DNA of 48,033 nt from Bacillota bacterium. Its GTDB lineage: Bacteria; Bacillota; Sulfobacillia; RBS10-35; JAJYVN01. Both the position numbers and the translations under genes were made by a program. Every line of letters starts with the position of its first letter. The first letter of the stretch is position 1. The notes below the pieces were generated by a model. The model was not told where the DNA came from. It worked only from the letters and a program-made list of their open reading frames with translations, and ran no database searches. This document shows positions 1 through 8,098 of this stretch, one piece after another. The DNA lies in assembly GCA_021791815.1 (NCBI GenBank), contig JAJYVV010000006.1:1-48033 (forward strand). The letters are read 5' to 3'.

Positions 1-798
1 GCGAGCCGGAACGCGCCGCCGCCGGCCTCCGCCCCCAGCGCGTGCCCCCGCACGCCGGCGGCCGGCGCCCCGGGCAGCGCGCCGCGCCAAACGGCGCACA
101 CGGCGTCCCAGGGGCGCGGCATCCGCGACGCGTCCTCGAAATCCTGCCAGGCCCAGCCCACCCCGTCGACCCAGAGGAGGTGGCCGGCGTGGGCATCCCC
201 GTGCGCCGGGGCGAGGTCCCGCGAAGGCACGGCCGCCAGCCGGGCGTCGACCCGCCGCCAGGCCTCGTCGAGCCACGCCGCGTCGTCGGCGCCGCCGCAC
301 AGGACGGGGTCGGGCCGCGAGAACCTGCCGCCAGGCCCCGAGCTCGGGAAGGGCGCCCGGGAACGTGGCCATCCCGGCGTCGAGGGCGCGCAGCAGGGCG
401 GCGAACGCGGCGGGGTCGGGCCGCGGGCGCTTGCCCGGGTCCGCGAGCCGCCACAGGGTGAAGTGCGTGGCGCCGCATGGGTGCGGCCCGGGGTCGATCC
501 CGTCCGCCGGCGGCACCACGGGGACGCCGCGGCGGCCGAGGTGGCGGGCCACGGCCAACTCGCGCACCAGGATCGCCCTCCAATGGGCGACCTCGTCCCC
601 GGGCAGCAGCGTCATGACCCGCGCGACGAGCGGGCTCGGGGCGAGGTGCACGGCGAGGTTGTAGCCGTCGTGGAGGACGCGGGGCTCGCCGCAGGGGATG
701 CCCAGGCCCCGCGCCGCCGCGACGACCGCGGCGACGCGCAGCGGCCGGGGCTCGGACCTCGCGCGGAGCGTCGGCCACGAGCTTCCCTTCCTGTACAC
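1..798 (-). pseudogene. Aminoglycoside-phosphotransferase-like gene, frameshifted and cut by the window edge
   Basis: Reading the minus strand from a GTG at 798 gives an N-lobe-like segment ([16 protein letters not shown], then VVPPADGID) typical of the APH/choline-kinase fold. Near position 325 the frame must shift by one base to continue into SRPDPVLCGG and then HGDAHAGHLLW, which matches the Brenner catalytic loop HGDxHxxN, followed by the metal-binding DFED. The usual Asn of the loop is His here. The gene runs off the left edge. Family members phosphorylate small substrates such as aminoglycosides or hydroxylated metabolites; the substrate cannot be told. The single shift is not in a homopolymer run. 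The start is uncertain, because no clear ribosome binding site precedes the GTG. Confidence 0.6.
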
Positions 799-896
799 GG
801 CTACACGGCGTCCGGCCGGGGCCCGTCCAGGAACCCCAGGCCGCCGCGGAGAACAGGGCGCCTCGGTCGTGGCGGCGGATGCGGGAGGGTTGGGGC

Positions 897-2012
897 ATGA
901 GTGCGGTGCGGCTCCTGGTTGGGACGCGCAAGGGCCTGTTCATCCTGACGTCGGACGGCGCGCGGCGCGACTGGGACGTGGCCGGGCCCCACTTCGCCGG
1001 CTGGGAGGTCTACCACTGCCAGGGATCGCCCGCGGCGCCCGACCGCCTGTACGCCTCGCAGTCGACCGGCTGGTTCGGCCAGATCATCCAACGTTCGGAC
1101 GACGGCGGCCGCACATGGGAGGCGGTCGGCAACCAGTTTCCGTACGACGGCCTCCCCGGCACGCACCAGTGGTACGACGGGACGCCGCACCCGTGGGAGT
1201 TCAAGCGGGTCTGGCACTTCCGCCCGTCGCCGTCCGATCCCGAGGCGGTGTACGCGGGCGTCGAGGACGCGGCCCTCTTCCGCTCGGCGGACGGCGGCCG
1301 CACGTGGACGGAGGTCTCCGGCCTGCGGAAGCATCCTTCGGGTGGCGCCTGGGCGCCCGGCGCGGGCGGCATGTGCCTGCACACGACGCTGATGGATCCC
1401 GCCCGCCCAGAGCGCATGTTCGTGGCCATCTCCGCCGCGGGCGTCTTTGGCACGGAGGATGCCGGCCGGACCTGGCGGCCCCTGAACCGCGGCCTGCGCT
1501 CTGAGTTCATGCCCAAGCCGGACGCCGAGGTCGGCCACTGCGTCCACCGCATCGCCATGCATCCGGACCGCCCGCGGACGCTGTTCATGCAGAAGCACTG
1601 GGACGTCATGCGCAGCGACGACGCCGGGGAGTCGTGGCGCGAGGTGAGCGGCAACCTGCCGTCCGACTTCGGCTTCGCCATCGCCGTGCACGCCCACGAG
1701 CCCGAAACGGTGTATGTGGTGCCCATCAAGAGCGACCGCGAGCACTTCCCCCCGGACGGGCGGCTGCGCGTATACCGGAGCCGGTCCGGTGGGGACGAGT
1801 GGGAGGCCCTCGGGGAAGGGTTGCCCCAGAGCCACTGCTACGTCGATATCCTGCGGGGCGCCATGGCGGTGGACACGCTGGATGCGTGCGGCATCTATTT
1901 CGGCACCACGGGCGGCCAGGTGTATGGCTCGCGCGACGCGGGCGACACGTGGGCGCCCATCGTGCGCAACCTGCCGGCGGTGCTGTCCGTGGAGGCGCAG
2001 ACCCTGGCCTGA
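897..2012 (+). CDS. BNR-repeat / sialidase-like beta-propeller protein
   Basis: A 371-residue protein starts at ATG 897 behind a GGGAGGGTTGGGG purine run; an in-frame ATG at 879 is less well placed. Several Asp-box (BNR) motifs of the type S-x-D-x-G-x-T-W are visible: [39 protein letters not shown] and [10 protein letters not shown]. They are spaced as blades of a propeller. No signal peptide is seen, so it is probably cytoplasmic. The family is usually annotated as exo-alpha-sialidase or glycosyl hydrolase, but the Arg triad of true sialidases cannot be confirmed by eye, so I do not claim enzyme activity. It is followed 74 bp later by a MoaD/ThiS-like gene, probably in one operon. Confidence 0.85.
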   Translation: MSAVRLLVGTRKGLFILTSDGARRDWDVAGPHFAGWEVYHCQGSPAAPDRLYASQSTGWFGQIIQRSDDGGRTWEAVGNQFPYDGLPGTHQWYDGTPHPWEFKRVWHFRPSPSDPEAVYAGVEDAALFRSADGGRTWTEVSGLRKHPSGGAWAPGAGGMCLHTTLMDPARPERMFVAISAAGVFGTEDAGRTWRPLNRGLRSEFMPKPDAEVGHCVHRIAMHPDRPRTLFMQKHWDVMRSDDAGESWREVSGNLPSDFGFAIAVHAHEPETVYVVPIKSDREHFPPDGRLRVYRSRSGGDEWEALGEGLPQSHCYVDILRGAMAVDTLDACGIYFGTTGGQVYGSRDAGDTWAPIVRNLPAVLSVEAQTLA

Positions 2013-2086
2013 CGGGCTGCGCAGAGGGGGGATCCCGCGGTGCGTCGTCGGGCAGGCGCATGGCCGGCCCGGGCGGGGGCTCGACC

Positions 2087-2383
2087 GTGATCCGCGTCAT
2101 CCTGCCGCTGGAACTGCAGAGGCTCGCCGCGGCCGAGCGCGAGGTACGTCTGGACGTCGCCGGCGCGGTGACGCAACGGACCGTCCTGGATGCGCTGGAG
2201 GCCCGCCATCCCGTGTTGCGCGGCACCATCCGCGACCCGGTGACCAAGCGCCGCCGGCCGTTCCTCCGCTTCTTCGCCTGCGGCGACGACCTCTCGCTGG
2301 AGGAGAGCGACGCGCCGTTGCCCGAGGCCGTCGCCCGGGGGACGGAGCCGCTGCGGATCGTGGCCGCGATCGCGGGGGGCTGA
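2087..2383 (+). CDS. MoaD/ThiS-like ubiquitin-fold protein with C-terminal Gly-Gly
   Basis: About 98 residues, starting at GTG 2087 (VIRVILPLELQRLA) with a GGGGG run 8 bases upstream; an in-frame ATG at 2060 would add nine residues. The pattern of an N-terminal strand, a helix (VLDALEARHP), a PFLRFF strand, and the terminal AAIAGG is that of the beta-grasp sulfur carriers MoaD and ThiS. In those proteins the final Gly-Gly is adenylated and thiocarboxylated, or conjugated to lysine as in archaeal SAMPs. No E1-like, MoaE, ThiG or JAB-protease gene is in the window. The upstream BNR gene is close enough to be cotranscribed, so the carrier may act on or with it; that link is inference. Confidence 0.75.
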   Translation: MIRVILPLELQRLAAAEREVRLDVAGAVTQRTVLDALEARHPVLRGTIRDPVTKRRRPFLRFFACGDDLSLEESDAPLPEAVARGTEPLRIVAAIAGG

Positions 2384-2485
2384 CCGGGGAACCGATGAAC
2401 CGGGCGTCCGGGGCAGGTCGGCGCCCCGTCCGGCGCGGCGTGAAGGCGGCGCCCGGTCGGCGTCGCGCCTGCGCCGACCGCCAGG

Positions 2486-3007
2486 CTATCCCTGGGCCGG
2501 CCCGGCGTCGCAGGCTCCGCCGGCCACGCGCTGCCAGAGGGCGGCCAGTTGTTCCAGCTCCGCCTCGGCGAGGCCTTGGAGGAACCGCTCCCGGACGACG
2601 GCGACGTGGGTGCGGGCGGCCTCGTTCAACCGCTGCCGCCCTGCGGGCGTTACGCAGACGCGCACAGCGCGCCCGTCGTTGTCGCTGCCCTGCCGCCCGA
2701 GGAGGCCCTCGTGCTCCAGCCGGTCGACCAAGCGGGAGAGGCCGCTGGGGCTCAGGAGGACGCGCCGCGCCAGGTCCGACATACCCAAGCCGACGGCACC
2801 GCATCGCGCGGCGTGCATCAGGACCTCGAATGCCATCAGGGGCAGCTGGTGCACGCGGACGAGCTCCGCATCGATGGCCTTGGTCAGCACCGTGTGCGCG
2901 TGGAGCATCCCGAACCACGCCGCCTCCTCCAGCGGCGTGAGCAGCGGGCAGACCGCCGCCCCCTCCGGTGAGGCCCGCGGCTCCACCGATGCGGACTCCC
3001 GTGCCAC
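2486..3007 (-). CDS. MarR-family transcriptional regulator
   Basis: A 173-residue protein with the MarR winged helix: a dimerisation helix (LEEAAWFGMLHAHTVL), a recognition segment (MSDLARRVLLSPSGLSRLVD), the wing motif DNDGRAVRVCVT and a C-terminal dimer helix. The frame stays open to 3148, but GTG 3007 is preferred. It has GGGGAGG 8 bases upstream, gives a normal family length, and lies downstream of the transcription start predicted by the divergent promoter at 3071-3099. It is divergent from a flavin reductase and should repress that gene and itself through the dyad between them. The inducer is unknown; for such pairs it is often a quinone, phenolic compound or oxidant. Confidence 0.9.
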   Translation of the reverse strand: MARESASVEPRASPEGAAVCPLLTPLEEAAWFGMLHAHTVLTKAIDAELVRVHQLPLMAFEVLMHAARCGAVGLGMSDLARRVLLSPSGLSRLVDRLEHEGLLGRQGSDNDGRAVRVCVTPAGRQRLNEAARTHVAVVRERFLQGLAEAELEQLAALWQRVAGGACDAGPAQG

Positions 3008-3055
3008 GCCCGCCGCCTCCCCGCCCCATGAGTATAGCGCACTGCGCAACAGCAC

Positions 3056-3085
3056 TTGCTTGCACGCGCAATGATATGGTATCAT
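3056..3085 (+). promoter_or_regulatory. Promoter for the FMN reductase gene
   Basis: TTGCTT at 3056-3061 and TATCAT at 3080-3085 are separated by 18 bp, a good sigma70/sigmaA-type promoter. This is one of the few AT-rich spots in the window. The -10 box lies inside the inverted repeat at 3071-3085. Confidence 0.65.
3071..3085. promoter_or_regulatory. MarR operator candidate, ATGATA-TGG-TATCAT
   Basis: A perfect 6-bp inverted repeat with a 3-bp centre covers both -10 boxes. It is flanked by three copies of GCGCAA (3044-3049, 3066-3071, 3090-3095), the last within the palindrome TTGCGCAA at 3088-3095. Autoregulated MarR proteins typically bind such a dyad over their own promoter. Confidence 0.65.
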
Positions 3086-3099
3086 GCTTGCGCAATCAA
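3071..3099 (-). promoter_or_regulatory. Divergent promoter for the MarR gene
   Basis: On the minus strand TTGATT (3099-3094) and TATCAT (3076-3071) are separated by exactly 17 bp. The -10 boxes of this promoter and of the plus-strand one are the two arms of a single palindrome, so the promoters overlap and one bound regulator could shut both. Confidence 0.65.
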
Positions 3100-3162
3100 A
3101 CGGTCGGGGCGGGACGCCGCACCGCGCGCGGGTCTCGCATACCGACAAGGAGGCGCCGGCGG

Positions 3163-3723
3163 ATGCTGCGCATCGGGATCATCGTCGGGAGCACGCGCCC
3201 CGGGCGGAACGGGCTGCAGGTCGGGCAGTGGGTCCTCCGGGAGGCGAGCGGCCGGCAGGACGCGGAGTACGAGCTGGTGGACGTCGCCGACTTCCACCTC
3301 CCGCTCCTGGACGAGCCCATCCCGCCCTCCATGGGCCAATACACGAAGGAGCACACCAAGGCCTGGGCCGAGAAGATCGCCTCGTTCGACGGCTTCGTCT
3401 TCATCACCGCCGAATACAACCACGGTCCCGGCGCCGCCCTGAAGAACGCGATCGACTTCGTCTACCGGGAGTGGAACAATAAGGCGGCCGGCTTCGTGGG
3501 CTACGGAAGCGCGGGAGGGGCGAGGGCCATCGAACACCTCCGCGGGGTCATGGCGGAGCTCCAGGTGGCCGACGTGCGGGCGCAGGTGTCGTTCTCCCTC
3601 TTTCAGGACTTCGAGAACTTCCAGGTCTTGAAGCCCAACGAGCGCCACGCGGCCGCTCTGAAGATGGTGCTGGACCAGGTGGTGGCCTGGAGCGGCGCCC
3701 TGCGGCCCCTGCGGCACGGCTGA
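3163..3723 (+). CDS. NADPH-dependent FMN reductase (flavodoxin-like fold)
   Basis: 186 residues from ATG 3163, with a textbook AAGGAGG at 3147-3153. The N-terminal IGIIVGSTRPGR is the phosphate-binding loop for FMN. ITAEYNHGPGAALKNAIDF matches the signature of the FMN_red family (ArsH/SsuE/YieF-like quinone and azo reductases), and YGSAGGARAIEHLR is the second flavin-contact loop. It is soluble and likely dimeric or tetrameric. It is divergent from a MarR regulator with overlapping promoters, a classic arrangement for inducible quinone or electrophile detoxification. The exact substrate cannot be told from sequence. Confidence 0.92.
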   Translation: MLRIGIIVGSTRPGRNGLQVGQWVLREASGRQDAEYELVDVADFHLPLLDEPIPPSMGQYTKEHTKAWAEKIASFDGFVFITAEYNHGPGAALKNAIDFVYREWNNKAAGFVGYGSAGGARAIEHLRGVMAELQVADVRAQVSFSLFQDFENFQVLKPNERHAAALKMVLDQVVAWSGALRPLRHG

Positions 3724-4898
3724 TGCCGCTCCGGCGGCGGCGGCAGGAGGGCCCGCCGCCCTCCTCCGCCCGCTCCGGATGCGCGACGGGCCGCCCGGGC
3801 TCCCGGCCCCGTCACCTCCCGGCGGCCGAGCGGAGCCCCGCGCGCGTGGACATCACGCGTTGCGGGGCGGCACCCGCCCGGACGCGGTCGCCCGGCCACC
3901 TCACGGGCACGGTGCGCCCGGAGCCCCTGTTCGAGCCCGGCGGCCCCGGGCGCGCGGCCGGCATGGCACACCCACCGGCTCGGCCGGAACCTGATCGCGA
4001 CCGCAGGCTCCGGGCTGGCCGGGCGTTGGGGCGGGCGGCCCCCTCCGGCGAGGTGGCGCCGTCCCCCCGGTCGAGGCGCGCGGGCACGGGGCCGCCCCCG
4101 AGCGCGCATGGGACGCTCATCGCCCTCCATGAGCCCGAGGACGGCCGGGTCGTGGCCCCCATGGAGCAGATCGGCCTGGAACGGCATCCCGGACTGGAGT
4201 GAGGCGCGCCGTCAGACGTGGTCCAGGGGGGCGAGGCGGAAGCGCACGGGCCGGGCGCCGCCCGCGCCACCACGGGAGCCTGCGGCACGCGCTCCGTCCG
4301 AAGAGCCATCGGGCCAACGGGCCGTGCCCAAGGGGCAGCGCACGGCATGCGCCGTGCGCGCGCAGGGTCACGCCCGCGCCGCCTTCGACGACGTGGCCGG
4401 TCCAACCGGGCCTGCGCAGCAGAGCGCCCGGCCAGAGGACCCCCGGCATGCCCTGGTGGCAGCGGCGATGTGGCAGGCCGCCGCCCAGCAGGTGGTCCCC
4501 GATCCCGCCGGGTGCGTCGGGCGCTGGCCGGCCCCGTGGAGGAGGCCGAGGCGCCGGGCTCGTCCCGGGCCCGCCACCACGAGCCGAGGATCGCGGCGAC
4601 GATCTTCGCCGAACCCGTGCGGTCCAGCACGCCGTCCTGCTGGGCCCGCTCGAAGGCCGCGCAGGCCACGGCCTGGCCGCTCCGGCCGGCCGCCCAGACC
4701 TCGATGCCCTCCCGGTCGAGGCGCACGGCGGTCAGCCCCTCCCCGCGCTCGGCGCCCATCGCCGTCCGGCGCACAGCCCAGCCCCAGCGCGTCCTCGGCG
4801 GGCAGGAACGCGACGTGGCTTCCGCCCACCTCGACCTCGTATCTGGAGCCGGCGAGGAGCATCCGGCGCTGGCGTCGTGGCGGGCGTTGTGCGACGCA
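3724..4898. other. About 1.2 kb without an intact gene
   Basis: No frame on either strand gives a coherent protein, although several stay open because stop codons are rare at this GC content. Short protein-like pieces occur on the minus strand near 4187 (MPFQADLLHGGHDPAVLGLM) and 4200-4450 (a piece ending RFRLAPLDHV). The best piece, at 4555-4862, is listed separately. This looks like eroded coding sequence rather than a regulatory spacer. Confidence 0.5.
4555..4862 (-). pseudogene. Frameshifted fragment of an unrecognised gene
   Basis: From an ATG at 4862 the minus strand reads MLLAGSRYEVEVGGSHVAFL and continues to PAEDALGLG. A frame change is then needed to reach GLTAVRLDREGIEVWAAGR and GSAKIVAAILGSWWRARDEPG-like sequence. 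Both pieces have the strong third-position G/C bias of real genes in this window. I do not recognise the family. The ATG has no clear ribosome binding site, and the fragment abuts the 5' end of the winged-helix gene on the other strand. Confidence 0.35.
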
Positions 4899-5690
4899 GT
4901 GCGTGGCCTGTCGCCCGGGCGCACCGCCGAGTTGGTGGGGGTGTCCCTGGCGATGCGGCTCGACGCGCACGGCCTCCTGCCCTGGGAGAAGCAGCCCGAC
5001 GAAGGAGGCCGCCTCGCCGCCGACGAGGCGGCCCGGCGCCGCGCGCTCGAGCGGCTCTTGGACAGGGACCGGGTGGAGGACGCCCAGGTGCGCCGCGAGG
5101 TGTTCGCCCTCAACCGCGACCTCGAGGCGGTGCGCCCGCGCTTGGCGCGCGCGCTGGAGGCCTTCGGCGACATCGCCGCGCCGGGTGAGGTCGTCCACGT
5201 CCGTCCGGCCGGGGATGCGCCGCCGGACCCCGTGGCGGCGTTTGCCGTCCTGACGGGTCGGCTCTGTCCGCCGGAGGAGCGGGCGGCCCTCGCCTCCGCG
5301 CGCGAGGTCCTGTTCCTGGCCTGCCGCCACCTCGACGCGCAGTCGTCGTTTGGGCGATGGGACGACCGGTGCTTCGTGTACTTCGAACCCCCGGCCGCGC
5401 CCGCCGTTCCCGTGTCCCTCGCGCCTGCCGTGCGCACCGCCCTGCAGGCGTTGGCGAACGACGGCCGCGTGGCCGTCCTCGCCACGCTCTCCGCTGCCGG
5501 GGAGATGTATGCGCAGGAGGTGGTTGCGGCGACGGGCCTGCCGCAACCGACCGTCGCCGGCCACCTCGCGAGCCTCCTCGAGGCGGGGCTCGTCCGCTCC
5601 GAACGCCGGGGCCACCGCCGCTACTACGCCCCCGTGCCCGAAGCCGGCCGCCAGGTGGCCGAGGCCGTCCGGCGGCTGTTCGGACTCTGA
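4899..5690 (+). CDS. Winged-helix (ArsR-like) transcriptional regulator with unusual N-terminal region
   Basis: The last 80 residues are a clear ArsR-type winged helix: an AVRTALQALANDGRVAVLATL helix pair, the recognition helix LPQPTVAGHLASLLEAGLV, and the wing RSERRGHRRYYAPV. The preceding 180 residues are helical and charged (ADEAARRRALERLLDRD, FALNRDLEAVRPRLARAL) and may sense a ligand or mediate dimerisation; I do not recognise them as a named domain. GTG 4899 is a conservative start. Third-position bias extends a little further upstream, and ATG 4953 is also possible. The next gene starts 26 bp downstream behind a strong ribosome binding site, so the two are likely cotranscribed. The regulator lacks the Cys pairs of metal-sensing ArsR proteins. 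Confidence 0.7.
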   Translation: MRGLSPGRTAELVGVSLAMRLDAHGLLPWEKQPDEGGRLAADEAARRRALERLLDRDRVEDAQVRREVFALNRDLEAVRPRLARALEAFGDIAAPGEVVHVRPAGDAPPDPVAAFAVLTGRLCPPEERAALASAREVLFLACRHLDAQSSFGRWDDRCFVYFEPPAAPAVPVSLAPAVRTALQALANDGRVAVLATLSAAGEMYAQEVVAATGLPQPTVAGHLASLLEAGLVRSERRGHRRYYAPVPEAGRQVAEAVRRLFGL

Positions 5691-5716
5691 ACCCGCGCAT
5701 CGAGGAGGGCCAGGCC

Positions 5717-6157
5717 GTGTCGAACTTCGACGTTCCGGCCACGTACGCCCCGCCCAAGGCTCCGGACATCTGGAACCTGCACCCGCGCCCCGCGGTCCGC
5801 CCGCGTTGCGTCGCGGGGATGCGGAACAGCATCGACGTCCCGCACCGGTACCTGGCCGAACCGCTCGCGGCCGTGCCCGCGGGTGATGTCCGCGTGTTTG
5901 TCTTCGGCGACGCGGAGGGCGCCGCGGTCGGCCGGCCCTTGGACGGAGGGGCCGCGCTGGGGGCCTTCGCCTTCGGCGAACCGGCGATCCTCGCCGTCGG
6001 CGACCCGGTGCGGGTTGATGGCCGCCTCGTGGGCCACCTGTGCGGCTTCGCCGGCCCCTACGCGGTGATCAAGAGCTGGCATTCGTTCTGCGGCGGCGAG
6101 CTGGAGGCCGGCCTCGACACGCTTCTGGAGATCGGTGGCGTTGCTGCGGGCGGGTAG
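5717..6157 (+). CDS. Conserved-looking small protein of unknown function
   Basis: 146 residues from GTG 5717 with GAGGAGGG at 5702-5709. The start is well supported. The N-terminus is Pro-rich (PATYAPPKAPDIWNLHPRP), followed by VRVFVFGDAEGAAVGRPLD, FAFGEPAILAVGDPVRVDGR, and a C-terminal part ending LLEIGGVAAGG. There are no membrane segments and no motif I can assign. It lies 26 bp after the winged-helix regulator gene and is probably in its operon, so it may be that regulator's target or co-sensor. Confidence 0.6.
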   Translation: MSNFDVPATYAPPKAPDIWNLHPRPAVRPRCVAGMRNSIDVPHRYLAEPLAAVPAGDVRVFVFGDAEGAAVGRPLDGGAALGAFAFGEPAILAVGDPVRVDGRLVGHLCGFAGPYAVIKSWHSFCGGELEAGLDTLLEIGGVAAGG

Positions 6158-6727
6158 GGCCCGGCGGCCGGTCTTCGGTTTCGTCGACGGGCTCGCGGCG
6201 CGGCCGCGTCCCCGGGCGGTTCGAGCACGCCCTTGCTGCCGGGAGCGGCGGGCGTTCTTGGCCGGCGCGCTCCGGGATGGGGTGGTGGCGGGGGACCGCC
6301 GCAGCCCGCTCCGCAGCGGCGCCTTTGGCCGCCCGCCCCTACGGCCGGTCCGCATGACACGGATTTGGCTTCCGTCTCGGCCGATCCCGCGCGCTCGGCG
6401 GTCCGGGCGACCCTTCGCACACGTCCGTTCGCCAGCAACGGCGATCTCCTTGGGATGTGATAGAAACGTATGTGCGCATACGCCGTCTTGGCGGGGATCC
6501 TGCGGACATGTTCGAAGACACGGGGTTCCGAATACTCTCCCTGTCCTTCGCACGACCTGCTCGGCCCCCCGTTCGCCCGTTGACGTCCTGCCCGTTCCTG
6601 CCCTAGCATAGGAACATGACAGCGCTCATCGTTCGTCTCGTCGGGCAACGCCGCCGGGCGTCCGCCGTGTCCTTCCACCGCCACCGCGCGGGCCGAACGC
6701 CGGGCAGGTGGGCTTCCCACGCCTGAC
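6158..6727. other. Intergenic stretch, about 570 bp
   Basis: No convincing gene is present. It holds a clean inverted repeat at 6467-6482 (listed separately) in a locally AT-richer patch. The remainder is GC-rich with only shadow frames. A 37-codon frame from ATG 6616 leads towards the nuclease gene but stops before it. Confidence 0.45.
6467..6482. repeat. Inverted repeat CGTATG-TGCG-CATACG
   Basis: Perfect 6-bp arms around a 4-bp centre in the least GC-rich patch upstream of the Rpn-type gene. It could be a regulator site for that gene. It is too short to act as an intrinsic terminator and no T-run follows. Confidence 0.45.
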
Positions 6728-6754
6728 GACTTCGCCCGACAGTTCCGCGATGTC

Positions 6755-7693
6755 TTGGAGAAGTCGGCGTTCGACCTCATGGTCGGACACAGTCTGCGCG
6801 CCCCGCTGGGCATCCGCCTGCCGAGGATCGTCCGGGCGGTTGCGGCCGAGGTGCAGCAGAACGCGCCCCGGAGCCTCCGTCCCGACCGCTTCTTCGAGCT
6901 GGCCAACGGCGAATACGCCCACTTCGAGTTCCAGACCAACGGAGCGACGCGGGCGGACATGGACCGGTTCCTGGAATACGACGGCCTGATGTGGCGGCGG
7001 GTCCACCGTCGCATCCACACCGTGGTATTCTACGCGGGGCGGCCGGTGAGGACGGCGCCGGGCGGGGCTGCGGCCGGCTCGATCACCTACCGCGTCACGA
7101 ACGTCTTTTTGAACCGCATGGACGGCGAGGCGGTGCTCGCCGGCTTGGAAGCCAAGGTACGGGCGCGGCGGGCGCTCGCCGCCGGCGACCACCTCCGATT
7201 GGCCCTCTGCATGCTCATGCGCCACGAGCGCGGTGCGTTGCTGGGGGCGGCGCGGCGGGCGGCGGTGCTGCTGCGGTCGGTCGCGGATGCGCGGGCGCGC
7301 GAGGTCTGTGGGTGGGCCGCGTACGGGGCGGCTGCGGAAGTGGGCGCGAGCAGACGGGTCCTGGATGAACTCTCGGAGCTGATGGAAATGGCTGGGATGA
7401 CCAGGCTGAGGGACCACCTCATCGCGACCGGCGAGGCCAAGGGCCGCGAAGAGGGCCGCGAAGAGGGCCGCGAAGAGGGCCGCGAAGACGGCCGCGCGGA
7501 GGGCCGGGCGGAGTCGCTGCTCATCGTCCTGCGGGCCCGCCATGGGCGCGCCGCTGAACCGCTCGCTCCGCGCATCCGAGGCGAACGGCGGACGCCGGTC
7601 CTGGACCGGTGGCTGGAGTTGGCCGCGGAGGCGCCCACGCTCGAGGCCTTCGTTCGGGCCATGGAGGCGGATGCCGCCCCCCAGGGCCACTGA
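6755..7693 (+). CDS. Rpn-family PD-(D/E)XK nuclease (recombination-promoting nuclease / 'putative transposase')
   Basis: 312 residues. The N-terminal half matches the Rpn (transposase_31 / PDDEXK-family transposase) fold: PDRFFELANGEYAHFEFQTN carries the E-x-Q catalytic core, followed by a helix (MDRFLEYDGLMWRRVHRR) and the strand IHTVVFYAG. The C-terminus has the Arg/Glu/Gly repeat REEGREEGREEGRED, usual in this family, and a final helix (PVLDRWLELAAEAPTLEAF). The start is unresolved. TTG 6755 is the first usable codon, but coding-like sequence (DDFARQFRDVLEK) continues upstream to about 6728 without ATG or GTG, so the N-terminus may be truncated or the start non-canonical. Rpn proteins are DNA nucleases linked to RecA-independent recombination and recently to phage defence. 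Confidence 0.75.
   Translation: MEKSAFDLMVGHSLRAPLGIRLPRIVRAVAAEVQQNAPRSLRPDRFFELANGEYAHFEFQTNGATRADMDRFLEYDGLMWRRVHRRIHTVVFYAGRPVRTAPGGAAAGSITYRVTNVFLNRMDGEAVLAGLEAKVRARRALAAGDHLRLALCMLMRHERGALLGAARRAAVLLRSVADARAREVCGWAAYGAAAEVGASRRVLDELSELMEMAGMTRLRDHLIATGEAKGREEGREEGREEGREDGRAEGRAESLLIVLRARHGRAAEPLAPRIRGERRTPVLDRWLELAAEAPTLEAFVRAMEADAAPQGH
7441..7492 (+). repeat. 12-bp tandem repeat encoding the Arg-Glu-Glu-Gly track
   Basis: The unit GGGCCGCGAAGA is repeated about four times head to tail within the nuclease gene, with a final degenerate copy. Because 12 bp is a multiple of three, copy-number change would lengthen or shorten the protein without a frameshift. Confidence 0.85.
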
Positions 7694-8098
7694 CGGCGCC
7701 GCCCGACGGCCGTGGCGCGGTCGGAGTTCGCCGGCGCGGGCCACCTCGCGGCCATGGAGGTCCGGAACCTGCTGGCGGAGCTCCGTCCGGGCCCCGCCGT
7801 GCCGGTCGGGGAAGGCCGTCCGGCCAGTGGCCGCACGGCCAGGGGCGGCGCGCGGAGCGCCGCAGCCCGCCCGAGGTCGGCGCCGCCACCCGGGGGCCCG
7901 TCCGTCCGAGCGCGAATGGCCGCCCCCAGAACGATGGGCGCGGCCATGGTCCGGATGGCCTCGTCCTCGCCCCGCGGGCAATGGGCCACCGCCGCGCGGC
8001 CCCCCATCGGCGCCACTCGTCGAAGGGCCCGCGGGTCGGGCCCCGGAATCCACACAGCGGCATCGCACGCCCCCCAACGCCTGCGGCGGCGGCGCGCC
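7694..8098. other. Spacer of about 400 bp with nothing recognisable
   Basis: Open frames on both strands here give low-complexity Arg/Pro/Gly-rich translations without motifs. No promoter-like AT-rich site, repeat or RNA structure stands out. Confidence 0.4.

Noticed and set aside
3812-5485. A 557-codon minus-strand open frame covering the winged-helix gene
   Set aside because: The translation is Arg/Ser/Pro-rich without motifs, apart from the short fragment recorded at 4555-4862.
6616-6730. ATG 6616 as the true start of the Rpn gene
   Set aside because: That frame is different from the nuclease frame and ends at a TGA before the conserved region.
7441-7492. CRISPR array
   Set aside because: The repeat is a 12-bp tandem coding repeat with no spacers and no cas genes.
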